From assembly GCF_902362185.1 (NCBI RefSeq), contig NC_044503.1, positions 23,699,484-23,763,483 on the forward strand: a stretch of 64,000 nt of DNA, in the 5' to 3' direction. The translations under genes and the position numbers were made by a program. The notes beneath the pieces were generated by a model. It worked only from the letters and a program-made list of their open reading frames with translations, did no database searches and was not told the DNA's origin. The DNA is from Chanos chanos. Taxonomy: Eukaryota > Chordata > Actinopteri > Gonorynchiformes > Chanidae. Below are positions 1 through 13,821 of this stretch, in pieces; position 1 is the stretch's first letter; each line of letters opens with the position of its first letter.

Positions 1-1841
1 AAAGAGAAGAACGTTGACTGCACTAGGCATCCGTCCACTGAATGCCCCACGGACCTGCTGGAATCGTAAATGATATTTCACTGTGACAATGGCGTGTTAG
101 TCACCTGTTCAGCCCAGCTGGCTCCTCAAAAAGTTCTTTCCACTAGGAATCTTGGCTATTCCCCACCTCCTGTACCAAACCTTACACTACTACATTCCCA
201 AGGGATTTTCAAATTAGGGTAACACCATGGAAAATACCTAATACATAACACTAAAGTCACAAATAAAGTAATTTGTGATTGTTTAATTATGGCCAGTACA
301 TGACATAGTGTAATTATGTAACTGGTGTGCATATAAATTTAAAATAGCTTTAGAATCAGAAGTTTACTGTCAGAAGACACAAGCTTGCTGTTTGACTACT
401 TTGAACTCAGTCATTGAAACTGTTTGACTCATCATATGGTGTTAAATTTTGGCAAAGACTGTTGTTATTGATGGGACATATACTCTGTGACGTCTAGCCA
501 AATGATCAGCTTGGATGATCTCTATAAAGCGGATAATTCATTCAGCCGCTTGACACCATTTTCTGTGGTTGCTTCCATGAAAACTATTGATGGAAATATT
601 TAAATTTATCGCTTAGCCTCAAAAGCAGCAGGAATCAAGCGGTTGCACGCTAGCCAGCGTCATACCGTCATAGCGCGCATATGAAAAGGTTGACCAAATC
701 AAAGAAACCCAATTCTCCTCCGGGTATTTTTGGAGGGCCCGCAGCAAATGTAAAGCACGGACATTTAAAACGATCATCATTCTTGAGGGGAGGGGGGCAT
801 GGGAGGGGACAAAGTGAGTGCTGCTGCTATGAGCCAGGTGGTAAAGTTCACATTTTAATGAGCAAACAGTACAACGGTCCGATATGAAGCGATAAGAATA
901 AATAAATAAATAGATAAATAAATAAACGCTCAATTCGTGACCTTTGTGTATCTGAAAGCCCACGCGGCTGTATTTGTGGATAATTTCACTAAGGCCAAAC
1001 CCGCTTTGACGGCAGACAGGGAGTGCCGGAGCAGTGAGGCAGCGCTTGAGTTGACAGGTCAGTAGATTTCACACTATTTGCGGGGTCGACTCCTCTTGGT
1101 CTCACCGTCCAAGTGTAAAATTCCAAATCAAGACCAGCTTAATTTTAGCCTCACAAGTCAGCTACCTCCAACAGCGTAAATCTTCCCAGTCTTTGAGAAA
1201 CTCATACGGTCTTACTCCGACAGTTTACAGGCCACAGTTTCTCATCTTAAACTGGCCTATGAACTTAAATTACAGGCATACAATTACAGTCGAGAAAAGG
1301 GAATGAAATGTTGGTAAATAGGCAAAAGGTTGAGCATTGAGAAGTTCAATAACTGTTGTTTAAATGTCACAGTGTACACTAAAGTGACACTGAAAATAAT
1401 TCAGAAATGAGGCAGCAAGCCTCAATTTTAAAGTGGAGATGTTTCAAATGTCAGAGTGAAGGTGGAGCTAAGGAGCTGTGTTTAATGCATCTGCAAACTC
1501 TCCAATAACCTTATCACCGATGTCCAAGTTCAGCATTAATGCCTTTTAAGAGAAAAAAAATAATTTAATCCATATTAAACACACCTGAGGTATTCAGCAG
1601 CAACATCACCCTGCTGCACTCTACAAGAACTATTCATTTTCATTCACACACAGTGTATCAAACACCATAAGGAAATATTTACTGATACAAAACAGAAAAA
1701 AATATCACTCTAATATCTGTCTCATAATTTCAGCACCATCATACAGGCCAGAAATACCAACCAAACACACACACACTCTCTCCTGAGCTGCACAAATGAG
1801 CATAACGAGTATTAGCTGCTCGGCAACAGCACGCATACACA

Positions 1842-1874
<33 letters not shown>

Positions 1875-1940
1875 ATTACAAAACAAGAGATTAAAGACAG
1901 GACAGCCCAGCACAGCAGAGAAAAAGTGGCCCCTGCTTAC
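1..1940. other. Non-coding flank, no supported gene
   Basis: I see no exon with a recognisable product here. The stretch holds an AAATA-rich simple repeat near 897-927, a CA repeat at 1843-1872 and AT-rich unique sequence. By human gene order (TMOD4 beside VPS72, same strand) this could be the first intron of tmod4, but no tropomodulin coding exon is visible, so that is inference. Confidence 0.4.
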
Positions 1941-2200
1941 CTTCACAGTAGCTCAGTGCTCAAGTCTTATGCAGGGCAAAGCCTGCAGTTGGTATTGGAA
2001 AGGGTCATGACTTTTTTTTTTTCTCTCTCTCTCTCTTTCTCTCTTTCCGCCCTCCCACCCTCCCTCCACGGGTTTCTTTTTCTATGCCCCCACCCCTATA
2101 ATTCCCTCTCTCTCACTCTCTCCCTCTCTCTGCCTTTTGGGCTTTGCTGAGGCAGGGATCCTAAAAACTCTTCTCTATGAAGTCAGCATTTCATTGTTCG
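1941..2200 (-). other. Candidate 5' non-coding exon of the next minus-strand gene (tmod4 expected)
   Basis: On the minus strand a strong splice donor, AAG|GTAAGC, ends at 1941. It follows about 250 bp of partly pyrimidine/purine-biased DNA and has no long reading frame, as a 5' UTR exon would. It lies about 1.1 kb downstream of the vps72 stop on the same strand, which is where human gene order places TMOD4. The donor is seen; the gene assignment is inference, and the left boundary of the exon is a guess. It could equally be a chance donor. Confidence 0.2.
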
Positions 2201-2251
2201 GAAGTTTTGGAAAAGTGACTGGTAACTGAGAAAGAGAGAGAAGGTAAGAGG

Positions 2252-2301
<50 letters not shown>
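2011..2301. repeat. CT-rich tract followed by (GA)n
   Basis: A pyrimidine-rich tract (about 2011-2135) is followed on the same strand by a purine (GA)n tract (2251-2301). The two are complementary and could pair as a hairpin with a loop of about 115 bp. Confidence 0.85.
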
Positions 2302-2304
<3 letters not shown>

Positions 2305-3270
2305 GTGGGTCAGCAATGACCAACGTGCTTATCAATGTCTCAGTTAAATGTGAAGTGAGATGTTTATGAGTGCAGCGACCTCTAGTGTTGTACGAGGGTA
2401 CTGACACCTTGTCTCACACCTCTAGACTAGGCCTAAAATGCTGTTTGTTCAAGCCTTTCGTATTGGTCAGGGCTCTCCTTTGATGAAAATATCAGAATGG
2501 ACAATCTAAACAGATAGTGAATTACAATTACAGAGAAGTTCATTAAATAGTCAAATCAAGGAAGGGTGTGGAACTTTTAGGAGGTAGCATTATCAGCTTG
2601 GCTGTGTTTCTCCTGTATCAGACACTTTATGTATAATATAAATATAAATATCATTTTCTCAAAGAGAAAGGCGGACGGATCACAGTGAAACACATCCTGC
2701 TTTCTCAAACATGTACTAATCTTCAGTATCTGAAAGAAAAACATAAGAAAACACCACAGGAAAATGACCGAATTGAATTTATAAACCAGACGGACAAAAA
2801 ATTCTACTTTTGAGACATTTTCTATGTAAACAAATAAACATACACATAGTAAATAACCATAATAACAAAATATATGGAAATACTGTAAACATATGTTGAC
2901 ATAAACCATATCCTCATCAAATTCACCACACAACATCATATCGATTTGTTATGCAAACAGTCAAGTTTAGTTGAACTTCATAATGACATTCACATGGACC
3001 AAGCATTTCTCAGTGTAAAAGTTATAAGCACAAACGACTGAGGGTACCTGCATGCATGCTCAGTATTATCAAAACTGTGTGGATGGAGGAATATAAACTG
3101 AGCAGTGTAATATGACCAGAGCTGTGTAAAGTATACTTTCTCAGCTTACACACAAAATATGCATAAGGACTTTGACATATATGTCTTTTTTTCCACAGAC
3201 ACTTTCAATCTCATCACTCATCCTCTCTCACTCTCTCTCTCTCTCTTTCTCCCCTCTGAAACAATGTGAC

Positions 3271-5920
3271 TTAAAGGCCCTGTTTAATGATAATCTTCTG
3301 ACGGAGATTCTTCGAGTTAGTGTCGGCGGACAGCCCAGCGCCGGCGCTGGGAAGCCCGTGGGCGGCCACGTATTTTTTGTAAGCTTCGCGGATGATCTTG
3401 AAGGCGCAGAGGTTGGCGTAGGGGATGTCCGTGATGGGGTCGCGGTACAGGGCGGGTTTGTGGGTCACGGGGCAGATTTCCTGGGCAGGAACGTGAGGTT
3501 CGGGGGCTTGAGGGAAAAAAGAGTGAAAGGTCTCGTTGTCGCTGAACGTGATATACGTTCGGGAGCACTTGCCTCCAGGGGCGGAGAGGACACTGGTGGG
3601 CGGAGCTTCTGACTGCGACGGAGCTGATGGAGGCGGCTGACTGTCCTGGTCTAACCTGTTAGTGATACAGGAGGTGAGAGAAGCGTCCAGCGTAAACGTG
3701 CCTGTGTTATTACACTTATTGATGCACAACATACTCACCAAAATCCACGTTCTACACAGATTTACATAGATGAACGATGGATGAACTGACATTTGAATTG
3801 CGTCAATAAAAAACTAATTTAAAAATATCCTAAATTGTAAAGGCAAAATTCCTATTTATACGTGTTTACTGTTTATTTAGGTTTTGCAAGTGAGTGCCGC
3901 TTGAAATCATGAACTTTCAGAGAAATTAACTAATGCCTGAAATTACAATATCCCTTTGAAGTAAATTACTCAGTTCCACTTGGTAAAAGTCATAGTCCAA
4001 AGTGTGTTTCTCTTTCCAGATGTCCACATACAGCAGAAACAGCCAGAAACAAATGAACTACCCAAAGTGGGCAAACGTGATTTAGATGTTTGTCTTGACC
4101 AAACAGGTTGCTGAGGATAAAGAAAAAATTATTGGTAATTGGCAATCACTATAGGTATTTACAGTGTGTATAATTATGTAGAGGTTTTCACATTATAAAT
4201 GAGAGTCTGCGGCTTGTCTGTGGATCTCAAAATGTCTGAATCCATGCCTCAAGTAAAATTCCAGTTCTCTGGTGCAATGCACAATAGAGATAACTTGGGT
4301 TAGCTTACGGGATAGATATATATCTATATATAATGTGTGTGTGAGTGTGTAGAGTACACCTTTAATGATATTAAAGAAGTTGTGTTGATGGAGAGTAGAC
4401 TCTACCCAACTACATCCACATTCTCCTCCTTGACGGTGGGGTCTCCCAGCAGGGGCATGAGTACAGAATGATATCGGATGATTGGACCCTCACAGCGACG
4501 CTGCTTATGGACATGCTTCTTCTTGTCTGCCTCCAGACGCTCATAGTTCTCTACGGGCATTTCAAAAAAAAAAAAATGCTTTCATTCTTACTCACGAAAT
4601 CTGGCAGGCAACTAGAGACTGAGACATAACATTGTGCCTGTGTAACGGCAGACGGAAACTATTTGAAATTCTTGCCCGAACTTCTCCCCCTACCCCCTGC
4701 CCCACCCCTCCACCTCCTTCTCAGACCTAATGAGCGGAGGTTAATCTCCGCAGTTATCTTGGCCTCCGCGAGGAGCTCAGCCTGTGTGAGGGGCTGCTCG
4801 TGGCGTGCTCCTCTCCTGCGGCGTGGGGCCTCCTGTCTCTCCTGCAGTCTCAGGTACGTCAGCCTGGTGTGCTCCGTGGTCGATTGACGCACCGACTTCC
4901 TGTCTGTACCAAAAACAAAAAAGAATCAATGAAACATCACTAAGTCAAAGTGATTACACAGTTTAATGAACTTAGAAGCAGAGACAGTGTAGCTTGTTCC
5001 ATTCGGTAGTCAGTCAGTTTTTGTCAGTGAAACATATGTTGGGTCGTTGAAGTAAACGCTCGGGTAAAGCTCTCACTCTTGTCCAGGTCCACTTCAGGTT
5101 CAAGAGGATTTCTCTTGTCTGCTCCGGTTCTCTCCATCCCTCTGGGTAACCCAGATACTTTCTTGGCTTTGGGTTTTGGCTTCATAATCTTTATGGGTTC
5201 CTGAACAATGAGAGAAATGACAATCAAATCCATAAGGATGTGGTAACCTTCTGAGAAATCAATATGCATATAAGGCAACTTCAATAAAGCAGTGTTCAGC
5301 AGGTCAAATTAGTTTTTGACTTCTTAAATTTAGGCTGACCAGCTTGAACCACCAAACTAAGATCTTCACCCACTCATTTACCTGTTTCTCACAACTTAAC
5401 CAGCCACAAGACAGAGGAAACAAGACACACCAGTTCGACCTATTTAACCTGAGCAGGGTACGGGTCAGGAAAATCAGACAGGAAAATCATAACGCGACTT
5501 CGGAACCTTATAGGCCTTGGTGACGACTCGCGTCTTCCTGCGCGGCTCACGGTACTCCTGCTCACTGTCCGGTTCATCGCCCTCATCAATGTCAAAGTCG
5601 CTATCGACTTCGTCTTCTGTATCCGACAAGTCTCCCTTGTACTCGTCATCTCCAGATTCCTTTAGGGAAAAGCAACGTAATCACATACACAGCGACATAA
5701 ACATTTGATGCATCCCAACAGAATTTACTGTCCATGTTCTTTTTTGATAATACAGTATGTAATATGAGTAAAACGGATGGAACACTGAAGATAGTGAACG
5801 CACGTCATGGAAGCCACCGTAGGTAGTCTTGTAAAATTCGTCGTCTTCTTCAGCATCCAGGAGTTTAGACATACGGTTCCCCGCTGTCTTTCTAGGTGCA
5901 CGGCTGAAGGCTAAACTCAT
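3271..5920 (-). CDS. vps72: VPS72 (YL1), H2A.Z-histone chaperone subunit of SRCAP/TIP60 complexes
   Basis: Six coding exons, minus strand: 5804-5920, 5507-5659, 5077-5200, 4727-4903, 4406-4550 and 3271-3655. All junctions are GT-AG, phases agree, and the total is 366 residues (human VPS72 is 364). Seen: the N-terminal APRKTAGNR motif and DDEFY-TTYGGF stretch, an acidic block (residues about 41-70) that in the family binds H2A.Z-H2B, a RRK basic segment, the conserved MRQST/VRQST-EHTR region, and a C-terminal YL1_C domain (about 269-320) with CSRTYITFSD and CPVTHKPALYRDP. Known role: nuclear chaperone delivering H2A.Z for chromatin exchange. The start is the first Met of the conserved N-terminus. 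The exon 5 end at GG|GTAGAG was chosen because it keeps frame and restores the family GLD motif. The middle (about 91-130) is the least conserved part. Confidence 0.97.
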
Positions 5921-7371
5921 TTTGGTACAACGCCCAGTTTAAGTTATCAGCAATGGAAAAAAGCCGACTTACGATGCTGACAGGACTTCGCACGTCAGTT
6001 AAAAACGCGACGGCATCACTGCAGGGGTTACAGTATTCAATATCAAATTGATTAATATCTGCTGCTGCTGACCATTAAAAAACGGACCTCCTACGTCACA
6101 GTGTATTCAGTGACTAGTTGAATACACTGACAACTGTCTTGAGACAACACCGGCACAACCCATTTTTAGAAATTGTGCAGTAGCATACAAAAACAGAATA
6201 TTAATTGTCAGCCTTACTAATTGACAGTAGAGCAGAATCCACAGATATGATCCCGTTCAGACCAAAGTAATGGAACTATTTGGCACTTTTTGTCCACTAG
6301 ATGGAGGCAGAGTAGTCCCTTGACATTTTTATTTTAACCGAACGCGTGCATAGTGATGGTTTCTATGGTCTATTACGCACCGTATGGGGGAAAAGATCTA
6401 CGGTCTGTGTACTAAATGTGTATTTGAAAGGGATAATGCGATCAGATATTATTTTTATGATGAATGTAACTTTAAAATGAAATAAATTTCACGCAGTGTG
6501 GTGTTGGGTGTATTTGCCATATTTACTGAGGAGGAAATTGAGCAGTTTTTGAGTTGAAAACAAACTGTAAATAATCTGTTTTGGCAGGGGTTTTTTTCTT
6601 TCTCTCTTTTCTTTTATTTAAGGAAAATGCCCCCAAAGCATTAGATTACATCAGTAATTGTAATGAAACAAAATTACTCATCTGATGGGAAGAAGTGATT
6701 AGTGGAGTGTAACGGTGGCTTTTGGCGACACACACCCAAAATACCCTAAGAATATCACAGAGGGGATTTTATTTTTATCCTCTGCTGTAAACAACAACTC
6801 ATGAAGCAAGACTACAATCGAAAGTAATCAAAACTACAATAAAATCAAGAAAGTAGCACAGCAACAACACATCAACAGAATATTTAAATGAGTAGAATGC
6901 TGAGAGTTTAAAAAAAAACTGTCATTGCAGGACTCCCCCCACACACACACACAAGAAAAAAAGTGTAACGTGAATATTTACTTCAAGTGGGGGAAGTACA
7001 GGAGAAAAGAAAGCACAAAAGGTGAGTAAAAAAGAAAGTTGAAGTGCAATAAAAACATGTGATAGACGTCTGAAGAATAACTTTGATCTGCATGCTGGAG
7101 AACCCCGACATATTAACTCACTTTGAAAAAGAAATTAAAGAGTTTGTAGATCTCTAGAAACTGTGGTTAATCATTCACAGATTAAAAACAAACAAGGTGT
7201 GGGAAAATGAAAGGCTGGATGGTAAATCAAACCCAGTGTTAGTGTAAAATATTTTCAAACACTCTACCCTCTTGAACAGTCAGCTATGTGAAAACTCTCC
7301 AGAAACCAGATTCACATGAAGTCTAAGGGACATTCCATGAAGGGACATGAAGAAGTACCCATTACTTACCC
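5921..7371. other. vps72 5' flank and intergenic DNA
   Basis: This holds the presumed vps72 promoter, since the start codon is at 5920, but I see no clear TATA box or CpG-dense block. The rest is AT-rich unique sequence with short homopolymers. No gene is recognised. Confidence 0.5.
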
Positions 7372-7597
7372 ACACACACAAACACACACGTACACACACA
7401 CACTTACACACACATGCACGCACGCTCGCGCATGCACACACACACACACACACACACACAACACACACACAAGGAAAGAGTTTTGTTGTTTGTAACTCTC
7501 TGGATTTGAGGTGAATTTTGAGTGATAAGTGCCAATTCAAAGTTGTTATTGTGGCACTAAGTAGAGAGATATTCCTGTCAGATCCATCCCCCTTCTT

Positions 7598-7646
<49 letters not shown>
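7372..7646. repeat. Compound CA/TG microsatellite
   Basis: Two long CA tracts (7372-7472 with interrupting CG/TA steps, and pure CA at 7602-7646) flank about 130 bp of unique sequence. Confidence 0.95.
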
Positions 7647-7648
<2 letters not shown>

Positions 7649-8013
7649 GGGTTGCTATTGTAGAAAGGAATGCAGTCTGTGAACAGCCTGTTGTCCTTTG
7701 AGTGTTCTCGTTGCAGTCTTGGAAGTTTTTGAGAACAGAGCTGGGGTCCTACATTTTTCCATTTACATATTCACTCCCTCGAACAAAATAAAAACACAGT
7801 TCATGCTGAGATGCTTCTAGTTGCAAACACAGTGTAGATTAACAACACATCATGATGAACATAAAAAAAGGATTATAAACTAAAAATAGGAGTGTCTAAC
7901 AAAGAAAGGCACTGCATTATATTATAATCTGAATGGAGAAAGCTGGTTAAACTTTGGTCCTTTAACAACTTTAATTACAGGGAACGGCATTTGTTCTCTT
8001 CTCCCACGCATAG

Positions 8014-8100
8014 CTGAAGGAGACGTTGTTTTCGTTTCGCCCGGAACTACTGGAGGAATGTGAGTTTATCTTTGCTGGAATGAAGCAGGCACAGCTCAAG
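8014..8100 (+). other. Exon-like open segment, gene not recognised
   Basis: A polypyrimidine tract ending in CATAG at 8013 is followed by exactly 29 open codons and a donor-like AAG|GTTAGC at 8101. The peptide has protein-like composition and includes SFRPELLEECEFIFAGMKQ, but I do not recognise it, and I found no partner exon in phase on either side. It may be an isolated exon of an unidentified plus-strand gene, a relic, or chance. Confidence 0.15.
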
Positions 8101-11100
8101 GTTAGCACAAAGTTCTTACTATTAATGTGCACTACTATAGCAAGTTTGAGGGGCATTCGTGGTAATTTACTTGGTATTTACTTTGAAAACGACTTGGACA
8201 TTTACATACTTCCAAAACTGCATGTAGTCTTGTGAGGCTTTTTATCTCACAATCTTGGAGAATGCTTTGTTCCAGCAGGAGTATTTAGTTTCTCCGCTTT
8301 GATGTATCCGCATTCCTCCGCCCTGACCCATGCACCACAATCTTCCCACTTAACCCTCATCGTGCCTGAGAAACACAGCACACCATCGCACTAGTTCAAG
8401 TTACAGACCTCAGATTTAAACATGCCAAAACTCCGAGTGAAACAGGACTTCACTCAGCTACATTAAAACGTCTGAAGTCACGTTCTTTATAAATGAAATT
8501 TCTGTTCTGCGATGATTACCACACGAAACCACAACACCGTGTGGTCCCTGGGGCCTCTCTCAGTGCAGGGGTTTCATGAGGGAAAGGGATTACCTCATTG
8601 GCTGAGCATGTGAGAGCTCCGCTGTTGCTGGTGTTGGGGTGGAAATAGAAGTGGGGGGGGGGGGGGGGGGGTTCGCCGCCAACCCCCCCTCCCTTCCCTA
8701 ACTGGACCCAGGCTAAAATCCAGACCACACACACCACTGGGAGGAAGAGAAAAGACAACATAAACACAGCCTGGGACCAAGAGATGTGGGAACGTTATAA
8801 TGTGGAAAACTACAACTGAAGAGCAGAGGAACAACATGTGACGGTACATTTAAATGTAACTGGGTGGGAAAATACGGATACTCACAATTCCACTACAGAA
8901 GAATTACAAAACAGTGAGTGCCACTCAGAGAAAAGTACACTCTGTGCTGGACCTTGTAGAGGGAGAGGAGAATTCTCCCCCTTGAACAGTCTTAAGTCCC
9001 CCCAAAACAATATCAACAGTTTTATATAAGTGCTGCCCTCAGGAGCTGATCTGTTTTTACATTCATATGCAGATTGTGATGTACTGAGAAGCGTGGCCGT
9101 CATATAGCCGCCATTCATAAAGACAAAAGGGGAAGTTCACTGCCATATGAAGACGTATTTAAATATACATAGCCAGTTGCGTAACCTTCGCTGGCAACAA
9201 GTCCCGGCTGTCTGACTTTTTTAGGTCAGAATCCCTGCAGCGTCCCCCATTTAATTTAAAGACAGTTTCCATTTACATAAGACTCCTATACATGTTAAGA
9301 CATGTTTGTTGTGCGGACCTACATCTCTGCTTAGAGTACAATGTGTGCTTGACCGCGCAAAGACGCGCAATGACGCACATCGCTATAGCGTACTGAATGC
9401 TAGTGAACACCCAAGATTCCTCCTTGCACTGCGTAGCATTACAAGAAAACATGCCGATCTTTGTTTTCCGAAATAAAGTATGTTTTGGAATGTGATGGAG
9501 AAACTAGCTATAGGCACTGTGGTCTGAACCATACAAAAAAAAAGTCTTTCAGCGCTATTCCATACAAACTCAAAATGTAACGTGAACGCGTCTGTATGGT
9601 TTGGATAAGTCGTAACAACATCATCCTATAGAGAACAAGAACGGTACCTCATCCCTGTTAAGTGTACCACAATATATGTCATGAAGCAATATTACACAGT
9701 CTATTACATTACTAACGACGGAGGCCAAGAACAAACAATTACCAAAGGGACCGTGAGAGCAGCGGCCGTTGGAACGACTGGCAGGTGGCCATTTATCAAA
9801 ACCTGCATGAGAAATCCCGCGGATATCCTTTGAAAAATACACCTGCAGCACTGCAAACGGGTTTGAGCTGAAAGTCATACCACCTCTGGTGTTGTAAACG
9901 CAATAAACAAATTCTTCTCTTTCAAAAAATCAAGCGGAGACAAACATCTTCTTTTGTAAATTAAATAAATTGAAAGAGGAACGAGTTGGATAGCGTATTG
10001 TGTAGCTATATGTGCTGTTTTGATATGAATTTATAATGCATTAGAGATTAGCTGAAAGTTAGACCATCACTGTTCAAAGCTTTTTTTTTAACGCCCTAAT
10101 TTAGGCGCGCCCTGTTTCACTCTAAAAACCAACCTTTGAGAAACAACCACCAAGCCCAGATTACTGTACAGGACGAGGATAAGTATCTTTGTCAGAACCC
10201 TGAGCTGTCCACTAGTTGTCTCTGAGTCATTTATATCGCTCTGTAGCTGTCTCTGTAGCTGTCTTGATAGTCTTGTTTTTGCACAGTCGTCGTAATCTGT
10301 CTGAAACTGATAGAATCAATGTTTTTAGATCCGTGCTGAGAGGCCGAGTGAAGTAATTCGATACAAATTTGTGATAACCATGAACGCCACAATGCTCATT
10401 GTATTTGTAAGGCTGATTCACTAAACCCTAAAGTATAGTTAGTTGCGTTCCTACTTCCCTGTGGTATTCAAGGCAACTGATTTGCATGCGGCTAAACATG
10501 GATGGTAGCTACCATGCAGCCGAAAACCGACGGTAGGGCCCAAGCAGATGACCGCGTGATAACAGCTTTAGGCTCATATGGGATTGCTGTCTTAAAGGTT
10601 TATATGGTGTTTACAAAGGGAAGAGTTCTGCTACGCATTTCCACCCGTGTTAACACATTCCTATATGTCTCAACCAGTTAAACAGCATGCACAACAAGGG
10701 GCCCTTATGAGATTCAAACGTTCTGAAAGTTAAAAAAAAAAAAGAAGAAGAATTTGAATCTATTTCAAGTATGTCTGACACGTCTGTAATTCAGAAAATG
10801 TGTTTTTAGCAGAGCACTAACAGAGACTTTGTGAGCGAAGATGCAGCAGTCAAGACGTGCTCAAGCATATGCAGATCGATTGGAGCTGGAATCTAAAGAA
10901 CGCAGTACGTTTAGTTTCATAACATTTAGGGGGAAATCTTAAACTGATTCCTGTTGGCAAGGGTAGGAAAAGGTTATGTTTGTAAACTTCGTTTTCTGTT
11001 TCTCATCAAAAAGGTATTCAAGCACACTTTGATAAAAACAAAATAATAATTTTAAAAATCCCTTCCCGTGGGAAACGTATGGGAATGCTTATGCTTCAGT

Positions 11101-13821
11101 ACAAGGCCAAAATGACTTCATAAAGCCCTAGGCCACTGAACCCCTACAGAGGTTTGTTGTTAAAAAAAACAAAACCAACTCAACACCTAGTTTCACAATG
11201 AATGTACAAGTCCTACCATGTACAGAGGTTTGGAAAGTTAGATCATAGGTTCTGACAAAGAGTGACAATGAGTTGCTAGTTAACTTCGACCTTTGTCCTG
11301 GTTGAGCGCTGCTGATCAAAGTGATGATTTTATCAAAGTCAGAGACAATATAATCAGTAACTCCCTAGAAACAAATCAGCAGAGAAACAACATATGGTAA
11401 CACTAAGGAAGAACCTCCCCGTTCACTAAAATCAATCTTGTTAGCTTGTTTGTTGACATGACAGTAAATTTGTTGAACAAAGGACAAACCAGTTGTAGGG
11501 AGAGCGTGAGAGAAGGAAGGACAGCTTCAGAGCGGGAATGTTTCTGTTCGTTGAGGGGGAAACAGAGGGAGAGAGGGAAGGAGGGAGAGAGAGGGAGGGA
11601 GATAGCTGATACACGTGAGAATTCTGCTTAGATCAAGGGTTGTGTTGTTCTACAACGTTCCCACACAGCAATAAATAAATAAATAAACAAATAAAAGGAA
11701 GGTCGAATCCGGAAAGAAATCCATAAAAATGTAACTCTTCCAACATCAAATTTTTTCTTTAAGATCGGTTTTCTCACATCAAGTGTTTTCAGATGTCCCA
11801 GTGCTCAGGCCAGCAATGTTTGACTTTAAAAGTTTGACCAAGTAAAGGGAACGTCAACAATAAAATTATAACCAATGAAACAACTTGAAAAGAAGAAGAA
11901 GAAAAAAAAAGATACATGTCTGTTTACAACCACACCTGTAAGCCACTGAAACCTAATATCAAAGGACCTTGTCTCGCTGAGGAAAGAGAAAGGAATGTTT
12001 GTGGGTGTGAACAGGTCTGGTCTCTGAAAGTTTGATGGACTTTTTTTTTTTTTTAATTTTAGGAATCCCCTTTAAAAAACGGTACTGATACTTTTACAAG
12101 CACCAGTTCTGATGAGCGGGCACCAGAGCAAGTCAATTTAGCAGTAGTTCCCCTTACAAAAATATCCCCTACAGCAGAAGTTACCTCCAGTCCCCAGACG
12201 CATTAACCTTTTCTTTCACATGCATTTTTACCTCATAACTGAATAAGATATTGTAAATACACTTATAATATACAAAGTGCACCCTTCACATCTTATCCTT
12301 GACTAGCCTATGGATATGCGTCAAAAAAGGTTTGTATTTGAACACACCTATTCAAAGCACGTCATCAGTTTCTTGTATGTAAAATATTTTGAAACTGTGA
12401 TGTGTTCACAATATGGGAAGGTGTAATGGGAAAAACTCCTCATACCAACACCCTAGCCATGTACAGTGCAGTTATAATGAAACAGAGCAAAAAGTCAAAA
12501 AAAAAAAACATTCCCCAGATTTCATCTCCAGTCAGCCCCTGAAGCACAAACATTGTCTGTCTGTTAGTGTTTGGTACTTATCTTTCAGATACACTCTGTA
12601 TGCCTTAAATGTGTTCACTGTGTGATAACTGTTTCACAAAATACAAAATAATGATTGTTTATTGAAAAATGAATTAATATACATCATTAGCTTGTCATTC
12701 ATCCAAACGAATGTGAAAACTGTTGGAAAACATGCCCGTGTGACACATCTGCAATGAAAATACTATGCATTTCCAGTTAGTAACACACACATGCACACAC
12801 AAAGGTCTAAAGAAGTCAGTAAACAGTTCAGTTGCAAGGTGTCGTGGTGACCTAAACAGTTTGCTGTAGTGTAAACACAGGGTTCAGAGCTAACGAAGTG
12901 AATCTCATCTCACGTTTATTGGACACAAGTCAAAACCTTCATCTTTTCCTTTGTTATACAGACACATCTAGTCCTGTGTTCACTCTCAACAAGAAATAAC
13001 ATAAACCTGCTCCCAAAAGGACTTTTGAAATAGAAGCTGAATGACTTTATTTGCCAAGAATATGCTAATTTCTCAGCTTCCTGACAAAACCCTAAATGCG
13101 GTATAAGGGTGTAAAGAACGTCATTGTGAAGTGAAGAGAAGATGTAATTCTGTTGACTTCTCCCATCGTTGCAGTGCTTTCATTCGTTCAATCCTTGGCC
13201 TCTGAACTGAACTAATGCCCAGAAAGCCACTCGCCCCAAAACTGATTACGTCAATCTCACTGGTTAAACTAAACCTGTACATAAAAAAAAAAAATGGCAA
13301 TCCCCCGAAGGGACTCATCTACTTCCTTTGAAAGTAGGAAGAAGGAAAGAGTTATGATGTTTTTCTCTTCTTGTCCCCCCCCCACACACACACACCCCCC
13401 ACACACACACACCTCCTACAGCAATGTGACTTTTTGGGGGTTATTTCCAAACCCTTTTCTTCATTCATGAGGGATTTTTTTTCCTACACGTCACATCTGA
13501 TTGACAGTCAGCTTTGTCTTGCAAGATATAAACTGAAGGGCTACAGTATCATATTCCTGCTCAAAGGTCTGGTATATTATGAGACTTTTGTGCCATTTAC
13601 ACATTAAATAGTTTAGTTTTGTTGACAATTAGCATCCTCACCTGCCTGAGAGAAAGAGTACAGAATGTAAATGTGTAACGTAAACTACTCATAACTCTAA
13701 AAAAAACAAAAAAACAAATCCAAACAATATATGTATGGCACACCACATATGACATGATGGCATTTATAAACTGCTGACAATACATTATTGTTGTTACTCT
13801 GATCATTACTTGTAAATAATA
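8101..13821. other. Intergenic DNA, no supported gene
   Basis: It holds a 19-base G run (8653-8671), a short GA-rich stretch near 11560-11605, AAAT repeats near 11670 and a CA/C-rich patch at 13377-13412. Two short ATG-plus-donor combinations (near 9843-9878 on the minus strand and 10841-10909 on the plus strand) were inspected and not accepted as genes. Confidence 0.5.
8653..8671 (+). repeat. Poly-G tract (19 G)
   Basis: An uninterrupted run of 19 G on the plus strand. It is one of four G/C runs of at least 19 in this window and is potentially quadruplex-forming. Confidence 0.9.

Noticed and set aside
7280-7645. Long open frames of Cys-Val or Thr-His repeats (also near 42809-43351)
   Set aside because: They are translations of CA/GT microsatellites and have no protein features.
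9843-9878. Minus-strand ATG with 12 open codons and a CTGCAG|GTGTAT donor
   Set aside because: It looks like a tiny first exon, but no partner exon or known protein start fits; such combinations are common by chance.
10841-10909. Plus-strand ATG with about 22 charged, helix-like codons and a GTACGT donor-like site
   Set aside because: Not matched to any family I know, and no in-phase downstream exon was found in the following 12 kb.
11700-11712. Possible RNA polymerase III B-box (GGTCGAATCC) suggesting a SINE
   Set aside because: No A-box at the right distance upstream and no SINE body or tail.
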